Positions 48,241-59,426 of a stretch of DNA of 64,000 nt are shown piece after piece (within the stretch, counting starts at the first letter, position 1; the number at the start of each line of letters is the position of its first letter). A program made the translations under genes and the position numbers. The notes under the pieces were generated by a model. That model was not told where the DNA came from. It saw only the letters and a list, made by a program, of their open reading frames with translations, and made no database searches. Source of the DNA: Metallyticus violacea (Eukaryota; Arthropoda; Insecta; Mantodea; Metallyticidae); NCBI GenBank assembly GCA_030762175.1, contig CM060843.1, forward strand, positions 30,407,001 to 30,471,000, written 5' to 3'.

Positions 48241-48728
48241 AAAAATAATACTCAGTCTATATTGATCAGCCCTCTTAGTGAAAACTAGTTCTCTAAGATC
48301 AAACGAGTACAAATAATTTGATTTCGTTACTTGGACAAATGTATGTAGAAGATAGACACTGGCTAAAATGTACCTGCAACAGCTTATTTAGCAAGTTTTA
48401 GAGATTTAACAAATAATTTAAATAATTATCATGGCCTCAGATGACAAATTTTATAGCACGGAACATGTTATTACTATAGCAATTGTTGTTGTTGTTGTTT
48501 TCTGATTTTAGCTGCAAACATTACACATTGACTTAAAGTTCTCAAGTGTGGTACTAAATAGTAATAAAATCTTTAAATTTATTTTATGATAAGACGTTGT
48601 TACTTTACATCATTATTACACAAAATGTAAAAGGGAATGAAATTTAGGTTGCATTTTGATATAATATAAGTCTCCTAAGTTATTTTAATGTATGTCTAAA
48701 ACATAGCTATATAATTCCCAGAAGTATA
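48241..48728. other. Nothing recognised
   Basis: AT-rich, with a short (GTT)n tract at about 48485-48500. Confidence 0.4.
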
Positions 48729-48905
48729 CAGCTGCTTGCCTCTCATCCAAATTCACCTTTCGTTTCATTCTCTCTTAATTATGGCTTCTAGTATTTCCTC
48801 ATTCCACGTCCTTTGTTGTCTGCTTGTCTTCTCGGGGATTTCGAGTTATACATTTTTCACCATGTTTCTTCTTCCATCTACGTCATACGTTCAAACCATT
48901 TATCT
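48729..48905 (-). pseudogene. Possible C-terminal tail of a LINE ORF2
   Basis: On the minus strand, frames give VDGRRNMVKN, LEIPEKTSRQ and RTWNEEILEAIIKRE, with a stop between. The pattern of a Gly-Arg-Arg stretch followed by TWNEEI-EA--KR resembles the basic tail that follows reverse transcriptase in some insect LINEs. No catalytic part is present, and the match is by eye only. Confidence 0.3.
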
Positions 48906-48959
48906 GTTTTCTTTAATCTAATGTAATAAGTCATTAAGTAAGTCAAATGTGGGGGACTA

Positions 48960-49935
48960 CGTGTTTAAATGAAGCACCTGAAACTATTGCCACTAGATGG
49001 CAGCATTAGTCCGGTTGTGACATTCGACATGAAACAACTGCTGTTTACAATAGTGTCACGTCAAGCTGTTTATAATTGGGTGCAGAAGTTCTCTGAACAA
49101 TGGATACATTTGGAAGGCAAAAATTACGTTGGCAGGCCAACGGAAACTGCCATATATGCGTATTTGCAAAGAGTTAAAGGCTTAATCCGAGCAGTTAAAA
49201 GGTTAATTATACATACTATAACCGCTATATTGGTGTTCACAAGGTATGGCCTACCCCATAATGGATGACAGGTAGGTTTTCATTAAGTCTGTAATGGTGG
49301 ATGCTGCGCGCGCATGCTGACTCTATAACACAAAATGCAAAGAATGTATTTGACATTACAACTTCTCAATGCTACGACAATAAAGAACACAATATGCTAG
49401 CCCAAATCGTCGCAGGTGATGAGTCTTGGGTTCACCATAACCAGCCCGAGACGAAGCGTGTTTCAATGCAGTGGAAACATCCTGCTTAGCCTGGGAGGGA
49501 GGGGGAGTTAAAGTGACACCGTCCACAAGGAAAGTGATGCTCATAGTCTTCTGGGATGACGAAAGCATACTGCTCACCGTATTCCAGTCTCAAAATCAAT
49601 CATAAATGCCGACTCCTATATCCTCGGGTTCTTCGTAAAGGCATTTCAATGGAAGCGGCCAGGAGTGCATGATACTGCCAACAAGACAAGTGAGACGCTG
49701 CAAAATTTCAAGTGAAAAGTCCTCGAGCATCCTCCGTATAGCGCCTGCCCTTGTTCCAAGTAACTTCCGTTTGTTCGGCCCTTTTAAAGACAATCTTTTA
49801 GGTGAACATTTTCCCGATGAAGATGTAAAAGGGAAATCACCGTTTGGTTGCGACAGTAGCCCAAAGAATTTTAATGCTGCTGGATTTCAGGAGCTTGTAA
49901 AACGATGAAACAAATGTCGCAATGTACATTGCAAT
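48960..49935 (+). pseudogene. Mariner-like transposase relic
   Basis: A 99-codon frame (48969-49268) reads SRQAVYNWVQKFSEQWIHLE and GKNYVGRPTETA, the N-terminal helix-turn-helix and GRP linker. A second frame (49301-49489) holds QIVAGDESWVHHNQPETKRV with the first catalytic Asp intact. Then HDTANKTSETLQ (second Asp kept), HPPYS and SNFRLFGPFKDN occur in other frames, with Asn (AAC, 49762-49764) for the third Asp. The end reads NFNAAGFQELVKR, then a stop where Trp is usual. Length is near that of a full transposase (about 345 codons). It has at least four frameshifts, and inverted ends were not identified. Confidence 0.85.
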
Positions 49936-50356
49936 TTACTGACTTACCATCTTATCTTATGCATTTATTTCTGTATTCATTATTCTTCTAATTTCTTCCT
50001 TTCTTACTTCGGCAAGCCTTGAAATTCTTGTGATTCATCTCAATCCATTTCGGCAATCCAATTTATTTTATTATATTTTTCAATTAAAAATCACATTTCA
50101 CTAGCATTGTTTATTAAGATTCAAATAACCTGCTTTAGTTATAATTAATAGTTATTCTTATCAAACTATATATTCTTATATTTATTTAACACTTCATGTT
50201 AAAAAAAAAAACAAACAATAAAAACAGATTTTAAGAATAGACATATCCACTTATTATACATTCATAATTATCGTTTTATAAAGCATTCCAAAATGTTACT
50301 TCCTTTATGTACTAAGATGCGTTACGTTTCAGATTTTTTCCCAATTTGTAGTAAAA
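49936..50356. other. Nothing recognised
   Basis: AT-rich and T-rich sequence between two transposase relics. Confidence 0.4.
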
Positions 50357-51045
50357 TACAGGATGCTTCGTATAAAATTAATACATTTATTTTTTCAATA
50401 AGAATGACGCCAACAACAATTTGTTGCGCATCCAATTTGACTTACAATATTTCTGGGGTATTAGCAATCTCTGTAGGAAGTGCTGAAAATGCCTACTCTT
50501 CCTCTGAAATATTGTTTTATGTTTTGGGCTTTTGGTTGGAGCATTCTGTTTTCACTGCCGTTGATCTCGTTTGTAATGTTCTGCTTTAAATTATCCGTCG
50601 TCCGGAGATGTGTAGTGCACATTCTTTTCTTCAATTAAACCACAGAGAAAAGTTCAGTAGTGTATACCTGGAGATCTCGTAGCCACAAGTTCACACAAAT
50701 CATTTGGTCGTCAAACTTCGGATCGGCGCCATAAACTCGTTTGATCTAAGACATATGCGCCTTCTTGTTGAAAATATCCTTGGTCATCCAACAAAATTCA
50801 GAAAAATGATATGGTATTCTGCAGTGTTTACAGTTTCATCGAAAAAATGGATCTGTTATAATTGTGCGCTACAAATACAGCGTTTCTGTCGTTGCACAAG
50901 TGCTTCATCAACGGCGTGGGGTTTTGTATGCCTCTAATGCGGTTTTCTGTGAGTTTAAATAGCCATACATACGTGACGGATAGTATGCGAGGATTTTGAT
51001 TAAGGGATATCTGAAACAACGGCAATAGTTCCCTCGTTATAGAGA
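50357..51045 (-). pseudogene. DDE_3-type (IS630/Tc1-like) transposase relic
   Basis: On the minus strand, frames give FFDETVNTAEYHIIFLNFVG, then YFQQEGA, and after a gap an ATRSPG block. Later, in a shifted frame, KQNITNEI and MLQ follow. In order these resemble the FFDETVN..Y, FQQDGA..H, WP-RSPDL and LK--I--EI parts of an insect transposase family with a DDE_3 fold. The catalytic Asp of FQQDGA is Glu here, and the Asp of RSPDL is lost. The presumed right-hand (3') end near 50357 starts TACAGGATGCTTCG. The N-terminal third is missing or unrecognisable. Confidence 0.55.
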
Positions 51046-51089
51046 GCAGTAACTATTTAAGGTCTTTCTTCGCAGTTCTCTGACACGAG

Positions 51090-51356
51090 TGTTAGTAATA
51101 GTGTTTAACTCCTGAGGCATGACAGGCATGGACACTGATGATACCTAAAACGAAATATTTAACTGGGAAAGGATTTTTTAAGTAAGGAAGCGTTCCAGGA
51201 TAAGTTTAGGGTGCCTCCTCGGCATTTGTCATTTATGAGAATTGAGAAAAACCTGGGAAAAAAAAAAAACCTGTCAGAGAGAACGATCCTGGTGGGAATC
51301 AAACGCCATACCTCCTGCTCAAGAGTCCGCGCCTTAACGACCTTGGCCACCTATGG
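51090..51356 (-). mobile_element. SINE family B, near full length, minus strand
   Basis: On the minus strand the head reads GGTGGCCAAGGTCGTTAAGG, then CGCGGACTCTTGAGCAGGAG, and a B box is recognisable in GCGTTTGATTCCCACCAGG. The body and a shortened tail (CCTCAGGAGTTAAACAC) follow. It is less diverged than the 2374 copy and shows the same head. Confidence 0.85.
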
Positions 51357-51950
51357 CAGTAACTGGCACGAGTACGAGTACCCAGTCTCCTGTAAGACGT
51401 CTTAATAACTTACGAGGTAACCGCTGTAATAGTGCCTTGACGTCAGCAGCAAAAGTCGAAGGACAAATAAACAACGTTTACCGGTTTTACTCACAAGAGA
51501 TTCAGCTGTTTCTAACTTGTGTACCAATGTCAGCATTGGATTCCTTTGGAGAAGAGCGTGCATATCGAATTCTCTTAGTTATGCCCTTTGCTTAACAATG
51601 TTCAGTGTTTTAATTCAGTGACTTCACATGGAAGAGCTGTTGTTGTAGCGTTTACTGCAACTTCACAGCAACTGACACTGGAGGTTACGAGCTGGATCGA
51701 ATGCAGTACTATGCAATCCGGCGAGCTGTTGGAGGAATCTCTTGTTTATAGTCTCCGTGCCCGAGCGCCGGGGGAGAGAGCCGAAGGTAGTGTGTTAGCT
51801 AGATAATGACGCTTCAGAATCAACAATGCAATGGCGTAAGTGGTTAGAGCATTGTGCTACAATGTGAAGATAGAATAAAAAGTCCAAATACAACCATTTC
51901 CTGCTTTATTGTTTTTTTTTTTTCCCCCTTCTTCTTTTTCCTACCGGAGT
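51357..51950. other. Unassigned
   Basis: Three overlapping short frames (51353-51806) without recognised motifs. A GC-richer patch is at 51660-51800. A T/C-rich run is at 51910-51945. Confidence 0.3.
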
Positions 51951-51954
51951 TAAA

Positions 51955-52180
51955 GGAGATTTACCACAATTACAATGATTTACTCGCTGAGTTAGTTGCG
52001 AATTGGAATTAGAGCAGTTTGCCATAATTACAATGATTTACTCGCTAAACCACTGGGTCCACCGGTTTCTAGGATTTGCCCGAGGTTAGCCAACAGACAA
52101 GGTTAGTGTGTGTATATATGAATTAGTTGCGAATTGGAATAAGAGCACATTTTCCACCGTTACAACATTTCACCCGCCTA
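51955..52180. repeat. Degenerate tandem repeat
   Basis: CAATTACAATGATTTACTCGCT occurs at about 51968 and 52030 (period about 62 bp). TTAGTTGCGAATTGGAAT occurs at about 51995 and 52126 (131 bp). The units have diverged and are interrupted by a GGTCCACCGGTT segment. Confidence 0.65.
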
Positions 52181-52614
52181 ATAATGGAGAATAACAGCAA
52201 GAGATTCCTTCCTCCAGCAGAACAAGAGATTCTTCCAGCAGCAACTGACAGTATGGTGGAAACAGCTGCCAACTACCGGACGTGAACACTTGCGCCATCT
52301 TATTAAAGAGACGAAACTCCCAGATACCCCGCGTAATTTGAAAGTAAAAGCAGATATTTCTATTACAGGGTTATCATATGTAGTGTAAGTTATGTGAAGG
52401 GTTCTCTCTGAATAGTCTTGTTATTACCATAGTGCAGTAACAGGTTTTCATCTCTCCCTCTTCATAAAGATAGGAGAATAGTACAGAATTGTGCATTAGA
52501 AAATGATGCAAAGTGTATTCATTTATTATTTTCATACAGTTTTGTTTTACACGTTTATCCAGACTACATTAACTTTCCTTCTTCTGTTTAGAAAAGATCG
52601 GTATTGAGACTTAC
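52181..52614. other. Probable intron next to the 52615 exon
   Basis: No frames of note. On the minus strand this follows the donor site of the candidate exon. Confidence 0.35.
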
Positions 52615-52825
52615 CTCGGTGGCTCCTCCGCTTCCTGAGGCGCCGCTTGCACTACCATGTTTGTGTAGCTCAATATGGTGTGGGGGATGGCGCGCCGGCT
52701 TGCTGCTGGGGGGTGTAGGTGGGGTCGGGGGATGGTGCGAGCGATCGTGATGCGGGTAGTGCTGATGCATGTGAGCCGTCTCGGCCAGGGTAGGCTGGAT
52801 GTGCGTCACAAACTGAGCCATCGTG
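52615..52825 (-). CDS. First coding exon of an unrecognised His/Pro-rich host protein
   Basis: On the minus strand a pyrimidine-rich acceptor (TTGCTTCTTATGGCTGCAG) precedes 52825. The ATG at 52821-52819 sits in a good context (CACGATGG), and 69 codons follow without a stop. The donor GAG|GTAAGT at 52614 leaves phase 0. The peptide starts MAQFVTHIQPTLAETAHMHQ, has a His-rich stretch, a PPTPPTPPSSKP stretch, a second His-rich stretch and a SASGASGSGG tail. No transmembrane segment is present. The sequence is GC-rich against an AT-rich background, as expected for a conserved exon. Such low-complexity N-termini are common in transcription factors and RNA-binding proteins, but I cannot name the gene. 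The frame also stays open upstream of the acceptor to 52902, so an unspliced start is an alternative. Confidence 0.65.
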
Positions 52826-53637
52826 CTGCAGCCATAAGAAGCAAGCGGTGTCAGAAAAAAAGCAAAGCAAACCACTCTTTTGAGGTTATGTAATAAAGCC
52901 ATTCACAGCAACAAAAGAAGCCATTCAAATAATTGTAAATTAAGCTTTTTCACTATTGTACTAAGTGCTGAAGGTACAATAATCCAAAGCTCTTTAATAA
53001 TATGCTGCTTGATATTACTTAATACTATCATAATATTGCGATACTAGGTGTGCACTTCAGTAAAGCTTTAAAAGTAAACTTGCTAATGCAAGCTGATGAA
53101 TATAACAAAACTACTTCCTTCATTACTTACTATTAAGAATTGTTTATATTGAAGAGAGATCTTCTTTAAACCTTCAGGTTTTTGTATATCCATTGAGATC
53201 AACATCAGTAATGTATAAATAATATAAAATGCACTTCATACAAAAAATACCTGATTTTAGTCATAAAACTTTACCACCTAAGCCGTGTTTTACGTCTCAG
53301 CTACTAGCTAAGTATATTCCAGCCGCTCATACTTCAACGCCACTTCCTAAAACGTATACACAATCTTACCTTACATTAGTGCTGGAATTGTTGTTCCCCT
53401 TGTATACATTATACCTATTGGGGAAAAATCTGATTTAAACGATTAATTTTGCCTCCGTATGTTTTGATCCCATAGCTAATGTTTTCTTTTACATTCCGAA
53501 AGTCTCACTAGGTGTATAAGTTCAGGAGTAATTTTACTTGCAGATGTTCAAGAAAAACGTCAACATCTCTGTGAAATTCCTATTTTCTTTTTTTTTCTTT
53601 TTCTTTTTCCTCATTTTATCACCATAATCAGCATCAC

Positions 53638-53688
<51 letters not shown>

Positions 53689-54035
53689 TTCATTGAACCA
53701 ATAGATTTAAATTTGTGCACAATATCCTCAATTCAAATTCTAAAAGGAGGCAATTGATCAAGAAATTTCTGAACAAACTCCGCATACAAGGGACGAACTT
53801 ATTTATATTTAAAATAACGTTTATACAAAAAAAAGTTTTCTGCTTTATATAGCAGCGCAACCCTTCTGCGAGGAGGGTGATAGCTAAGAGTCAATTATGT
53901 AACCATCTTCGTGAATGAATGTATTCCAGCAGATAACAAATTCAGAAAGCGATGTTCAAGGACATGACAAAAGGGGAGGGAAGCGGGAGTGTTAAGTGCA
54001 GGATCCGCCGACTATGCCTAGTAACTGAGACATTG
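52826..54035. other. No gene recognised; (TTA)n microsatellite
   Basis: Mostly AT-rich. A pyrimidine-rich run at 53580-53620 is followed by a (TTA)n tract at 53640-53684. On the minus strand this would be 5' intron or upstream sequence of the 52615 exon. Confidence 0.4.
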
Positions 54036-54290
54036 TTTGTTGATTTGGTTAACAACTCAGGTCATCAGCGTCCCATTCAATTCAGAGCGTGAAACGGCCG
54101 ATAAATTTTGCTCAGAGGCCTTTTCTTTCAGACTTGAGGTTCTTTTACATGTTTTTACTTCCCTTCCGAAGGAAGCCATACTTAGGATTTTTACTCCAGA
54201 AAAATAATCTATCGATTATGGCCGGGATTGAACCCGCGATTTTGGGTTTACTAGGCAAGTATGGTTACCACTACGCCAGAGGACCGACTG
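54036..54290 (-). mobile_element. SINE family A, internally deleted, minus strand
   Basis: The head GTCGGTCCTCTGGCGTAGTG, then GTAACC (A box), and CGCGGGTTCAATCCCGGCC (B box) are intact. The body matches the 47272 copy but lacks about 40 bp around the CGTGCCGTAAATGTACAACA block. The poly(A) end is gone. Confidence 0.9.
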
Positions 54291-55110
54291 CGTGAAGTAA
54301 TAAGACTTCTAAATAATGTCCTATTTTTCACTGAGACTTTCAACTATCCTGATAATTGCGGAATGTTCTTCCTTAAAACTTTTTATTACTGTGACTTCCT
54401 TGGAGACATTCACGTGTTACTACTATTTTTCTGCTAAGATTCTCAAGAAGATCAAAGAAAAGAAGTGGTATTTTGTGATAACGGATACATCAATACTTGA
54501 ACATTAATTTACAGCTTAACATGATTTGAGGTTTCGTTCAATAGAGCTGTTTATTTGGGAAGAAAATAAGATTAAGCGATTTGCAACTAATCTTTCAGAA
54601 TGTTATAATTAGCAACCATAAAATCACAAACAAAAAGGGTAACACTTTTCTTCCATGGGGCCAATTATAGCATTTGTTGAACGGAAAGTTCTTGGGAACT
54701 TTTGCATTGGAAATTTATAAAATTGTTCTGTTGTACATTAGAGCCTAGCTAAAACTATTGCATGTTAATTGGCAAATTGGACACATAAATCAAGGAGAAA
54801 ATTTTTGTTCTCCTCGTTATCGTTTACGCACTTAAGGTCTATATTTTCTATGTAGTGTTGAACATTCATCTTTGTTTACTTTCTGTTTTGAATGATGCAT
54901 AACATTTTAATTACTCTCAAACTTCTAAACATCTTATAGATGTCTACTATTGTAGCATATTGAAGGTGAAATGCCTTAACCGAAATGAATAAAATATATA
55001 GAGGATAGGCTTTCGGTAATGTAAAAAATGTAAATAATATGTACTTAGGTATATAGGGTTCATAATATATTTGTACTTTTTTCTCTTTTTATGTTTTAGC
55101 TTCTTTATTT
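54291..55110. other. Nothing recognised
   Basis: AT-rich with short frames. Ends at the mariner. Confidence 0.4.
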
Positions 55111-56053
55111 TACGAGGTCTGTTCAAAAAGTATCGCGAAATTTGTGTTTGTTCAAAAAGTATTTATTTATTCACGAATATCTATTTTCTCCCCTTCAAAG
55201 TAATCCCCACCAGATATTATACACTTGTGCCAACGTTTTTTCCAATCCTCGAAGCACTTTAAAAAATCGTTTTTTGGGCCTCTTCAGTTTTGGGAACAAA
55301 AAAGGGCCAGATCTGGGGAGTACGGTGGCTGCGGCAGCATAAGTGTGTTGTTTTTGCCCAAAAATTCGCGCACAAGCAACGATGTGTGAGCAGGGGCGTT
55401 ATTATGGTGCAAAAGCCAATTTTTGTTCTTCCACAAATCTGGGCGTTTCTGGCGGATTGCTTCGCGCAAATTGCGCATAACTTGCAGGTAATATTCTTTA
55501 TTGACCGTTCTACCCTGTGGCAAGAACTCATGATGCACCACGCCCCTACAATCGAAGAAAACTGTAAGCAAAACCTTCACATTCGACCAAACTTGGCGCG
55601 CTTTTTTCGGTCTTGGCTCGTGTGGCAGCATCCATTGTGATGATTGAGCTTTAGTTTCCACGTCATAACTATAAACCCATGATTCGTCACCAGTTATGAC
55701 CCTCTGGAGAAAATTTGGGTTGTCGCGGACAGAGTTCAACAGCTCCTTAGCAACGTTAATGCGATGGTGTTTTTGGTCGAAATTGAGCAACTTTGGTACG
55801 AATTTTGCGGCGACCCGTCTCATTGGTAAAGATCGAATGGTACGAGCCAATCGATATGTTTAGATCCACAGCAACTTCTCTAACGGTGATTCGACGATTG
55901 GCTAATACTATTTTCTTCACTTCTTCAATGTTTTCGTCTGTTGTTGACGAGCCCGGGCGTCCGGGACGCTCTTAGTCGTTCACATCTTCTCGACCCTCTG
56001 AGAACATTTTCTACAACGGATAAATTCGCGATATTTTTTGAAGGGACCTCGTA
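55111..56053 (-). mobile_element. Mariner element, internally deleted, both inverted ends
   Basis: The left end TACGAGGTCTGTTCAAAAAG, then TATCGCGAA, and the reverse complement of the right end TACGAGGTCCCTTCAAAAAA, then TATCGCGAA, differ at 3 of 29 bases. TA lies at both tips. Length is about 0.94 kb instead of the usual 1.3 kb because of internal deletions. The good ends could still be recognised by a related transposase in principle. Confidence 0.95.
55167..56007 (-). pseudogene. Mariner transposase relic (55111 element)
   Basis: The ATG at 56007 gives MFSEGREDVND, then TAG, then ERPGRPGSSTTDENIEEVKK and ITVREVAVDLNIS, the helix-turn-helix part. A frameshift near 55790 moves to the long frame 55284-55850 with VAAKFVPKLLNFDQK, VITGDESWVY (first catalytic Asp kept) and HHNNAPAHTS (Asn for the second Asp). 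After PPYSPDLA a deletion removes the segment that carries the third Asp (expected CDFFLF). A further deletion removes the stretch up to DFLKCFEDWKKRWHKC. The true stop TAA is at 55169-55167. Length of the first part and ends agree with a mariner of about 345 codons before decay. Confidence 0.93.
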
Positions 56054-57435
56054 TAATTGAAGCAATATTACTGACATACTTCTCTTTAATTGTTAATGAC
56101 GAGTGCAATAAGAATGCCATGCTAACTTCTCTGATATAGGATGAACTGTCATAAATATTTACCAGTTCCACGCCTTATCTCACCCAGTCTGCACAAAAAT
56201 AGGACAGTAAATCAGTTTCGATCTAGAAACTGTTGGGTTCCGCAGGTAAACATATATTAAATAGTACATAAAGTAATGAAATATAAATGAAGATAAATCA
56301 CAGGATACCAGATTGAGTTTAAGTTCAGGAATCCTTTGATCATGCGGTTTTTTTACGTTACATAACAATAATGTTTACTAGGTTAAAACTAGGGCTCCCG
56401 ACCGTAATCTCGATGGGCTTTTCTGTTTATGAACGTTTCAAACATCACACGCGGACCTTCTACAGGACACCACAACTCACGTTCCATTTTTTCTACAAAT
56501 TGCTCATATTAAGTTACCATTCATTTTCAAAATGCTTTTAACATTACCAATCACTGCGGTTCTGTATAATTACTATAACAATGAACCTACTAATTAACTG
56601 ATACTTTTTAACTGCGAGAAAATGAGCAAGTGGCTTAATGCCCAAAGGCGCAACTCGTGGGAAAATATATTGCAATAATGCAATTAGATGTTAAAATAAA
56701 ATTACTATTAAAATTTATGTATTTGAAGAAAACACAATACAGGGAATCATTTTGTTTAATTTTTTCATGATAACATTGATTGCTAATAGTTTCCTTTACA
56801 TTTTTCCTAATTATAATATGATTATAAAAGAAGCAGGTTTTCCTTGCAGCTTTAGTCTGAAATTCCGGCAACGTAAGATTACATTACATTACTACAGTTA
56901 TTATTGTTGTCAAAAATGTTTTGAAATTATAAAAGATGATCGTACACTGTTGTGTAAATTAAAGACAGTTAGCAATTGGGTTTGCCAAGGACCGCTTATG
57001 TCAATGATATAATTATCGTATCTTTGTTATTGTAAGAATGGTTTACTTTTTTACAAATTTATAAAGCAAATAACAAAGTCAATTACAACTGTTTGTTACA
57101 TATACTAGACGTAAATCATTATTATTTACTACACTGTAATGTTAACAAAAGTTAAGTGCACAGTACACTAACAAAATATCAACAGATTGATAACTCAATC
57201 TATAAATTATATATCATACAAACCTTTAGGTAAATAGATGCACATAGAAATCTTTCTATTTCTGTACTTTATTTTACTGTGTGCTTAATAGTATCTTCAC
57301 TGTTACCCTGTGAATAATGCATGTTAAATTGTTATACTTCCAACGCTTTTAGGGAGCTGTCATTGAAGTATTATCATAATGTAATCAGTGATATTCGAAA
57401 AAAAAAAATAATATTGGGCGCTTCGGGAAAAGCAA

Positions 57436-57436
<1 letters not shown>
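56054..57436. other. Nothing recognised
   Basis: AT-rich, several short frames, no repeat boundaries. Confidence 0.4.

Positions 57437-57496
<60 letters not shown>
57437..57496. repeat. (ATT)n microsatellite
   Basis: About 20 uninterrupted ATT units. It produces a poly-Ile artefact frame. Confidence 0.95.
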
Positions 57497-57977
57497 GTTT
57501 GCTGTTGTTGATAGAGGCGGCAGTAAATTATTGCTATTTTAAATACAATTAATCCATACTTAATACATTCAAATATTAAGAAAATAATAGTACATTAAAT
57601 AATTATTATGTACACACACCCAGCAACAGAACCTCTATATCTCGCTTCTCCTCCTCCTTTATATTTTTATTTTATTTGTTTATTTATTTATTTTATGTTT
57701 CCTTCCTGCAAACTGACGTGGTCATTGGTCATCTGCTGAGTGATGACGTAATAACCATAATCTAAAGTATGATATGGTTTTCCATTTACAAACTGGTGGT
57801 GTTTTAAGTATTATGAACATCACAGACGAAACGTTGCTTATCAAAAAAAATTTTTATTATTTATTGTCGTTTTAACTGCATTGGTCTTCCCCCGACGACT
57901 ATAAATTGAACTGTGGTTGGAAGTCTGTAGTTGCGAATGGAATAAAATAATATGAATTAATGATGACGCAAATAAGC
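57497..57977. other. Nothing recognised
   Basis: AT-rich with a (TTTA)-like patch at 57670-57695. Confidence 0.4.
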
Positions 57978-58140
57978 TCGCAGTCCTTGGCACCTTAAAA
58001 ATATCTGACATTCGCCTTCTCAGGGTAAAGAAAAACTCCAAAATCACCTTACCCAAACAGTTTGACCTGACCGGGAATCGAAACCCAAGAGCTGCGGATA
58101 AGTGTTCCCAAACGCTACCACTTCACCATTGAGGCTGTCA
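57978..58140 (-). mobile_element. SINE family C, minus strand
   Basis: On the minus strand the head is CAATGGTGAAGTGGTAGCGT (A box), followed by TTGGGTTTCGATTCCCGGTC (B box). The body AAACTCC..CTTTACCCTGAGAAGGC and ATGTCAGATATTTTTAAGG is shared with the 12618 copy. The tRNA-like head is better preserved here. The 3' limit is unclear. Confidence 0.75.
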
Positions 58141-59418
58141 AGTTTTTGCCATTGGCGATATTATTTATAGTGCTAAAATTGCGTCACCTGTGCTGCAAAT
58201 TAAGGATTTAATTATATGTGTGAAAAGATATCAAGAGATTAGAAAGTTTCTTGCTGCCTTCGTCTAAATAATGACGGAAACTATTTAGTATTGAAATTAC
58301 GCTAGCAAGTCGAAAGTGTGAGCATGTGTTTTTTTTTTCATTTTTTCTATATTGACAAACTTTGAAGCGTTAAATCCATATCATACATATACAGAAAAAG
58401 TGTTGAAGGTGGTGCCCTGGCACGCTCTGCGACGACTGCATCCCTGAATATGGCATATAAATATAGTATAAATACTGTACATATACTGTATACATGCATT
58501 ATATTTATACTATAGTATTATTACTGATAGACCCAGGCCCTTAGAGGGAAATGCCTAATATGCCTAAACATTAACGGGCTTTCAGTATATGCAATAGCTC
58601 ATTTTTATAGTAAGATTGTAGCTGCTGGTAGAGTTATTACATATACATGTCCTGTAATTTCTACTTGTAGTGAATATATGAAAGAAAAGCAACGCATGTG
58701 TAAAGGCTGCAAACAGATCAGATAACATTCAAGCAGATGTACACCTAAAACAATATTTCTTGGATACGTTTGCGATGTAATGATAGGCTCCGATTTTTTT
58801 TTTTTTTTTTTTTTTGGAGAGATGTTAAATGCGTAATATCATTCATAAAATAATACGTTCTTCATATTCAAAGTCTAGTGTCTTGCTCTTGAGCTACAGA
58901 GAGCTTTCGATCCTTTGTGGAGTATGGTACTGCACGTAACAAATTGAACTGCCCACTGATGTAGTGACCTGCAGTCATACGATTACTTTATAAATTTACC
59001 CCACTCGATTACGCTGTTTTTTAAAAATTGTTGAGGAAAATACTTGTTAGGTTTCGCTAGAGCAATAATAAAATGTGATTACATTTTCATACAATTATTC
59101 TGTTTCGCTGTAATGCCGGTTTATCGAATTCAAGTTTCAGTCATTTATAGCCCATATAACTAAAAAATGTAATTGATATACCAGCGTTTATCCACTTCAG
59201 AATTCTTTCTAAGACTCCTTATTCCTTAATATTAAGATATTAAGGTTCTAATAAGAGTTTAGTGTAGAGATTTATGAGATATTATTGTATTAGTGCATAT
59301 CCTACGTCAGATTCATTTTTCATCTAATAGATGTAATATCGGCATATCTCTATGAAAGTGGACCTTTTCCTCCCCTCTCTCTGCTCATTCCCCAAGATAA
59401 CAATGGCATGCGGTTACG
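58141..59418. other. No gene; AT-rich hairpin and a poly(T)
   Basis: TATAGTATAAATA (58462-58474) and TATTTATACTATA (58502-58514) are perfectly complementary 13-mers that could form a hairpin with a 27-base loop. A 22-base T run at about 58795 followed by GGAGAGATGTTAAATGCG may be a scrap of a SINE B tail. Confidence 0.4.
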
Positions 59419-59426
59419 TTATAGCT

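Noticed and set aside
55290..55640. 116-codon plus-strand frame
   Set aside because: Antisense shadow of the mariner transposase at 55167-56007.
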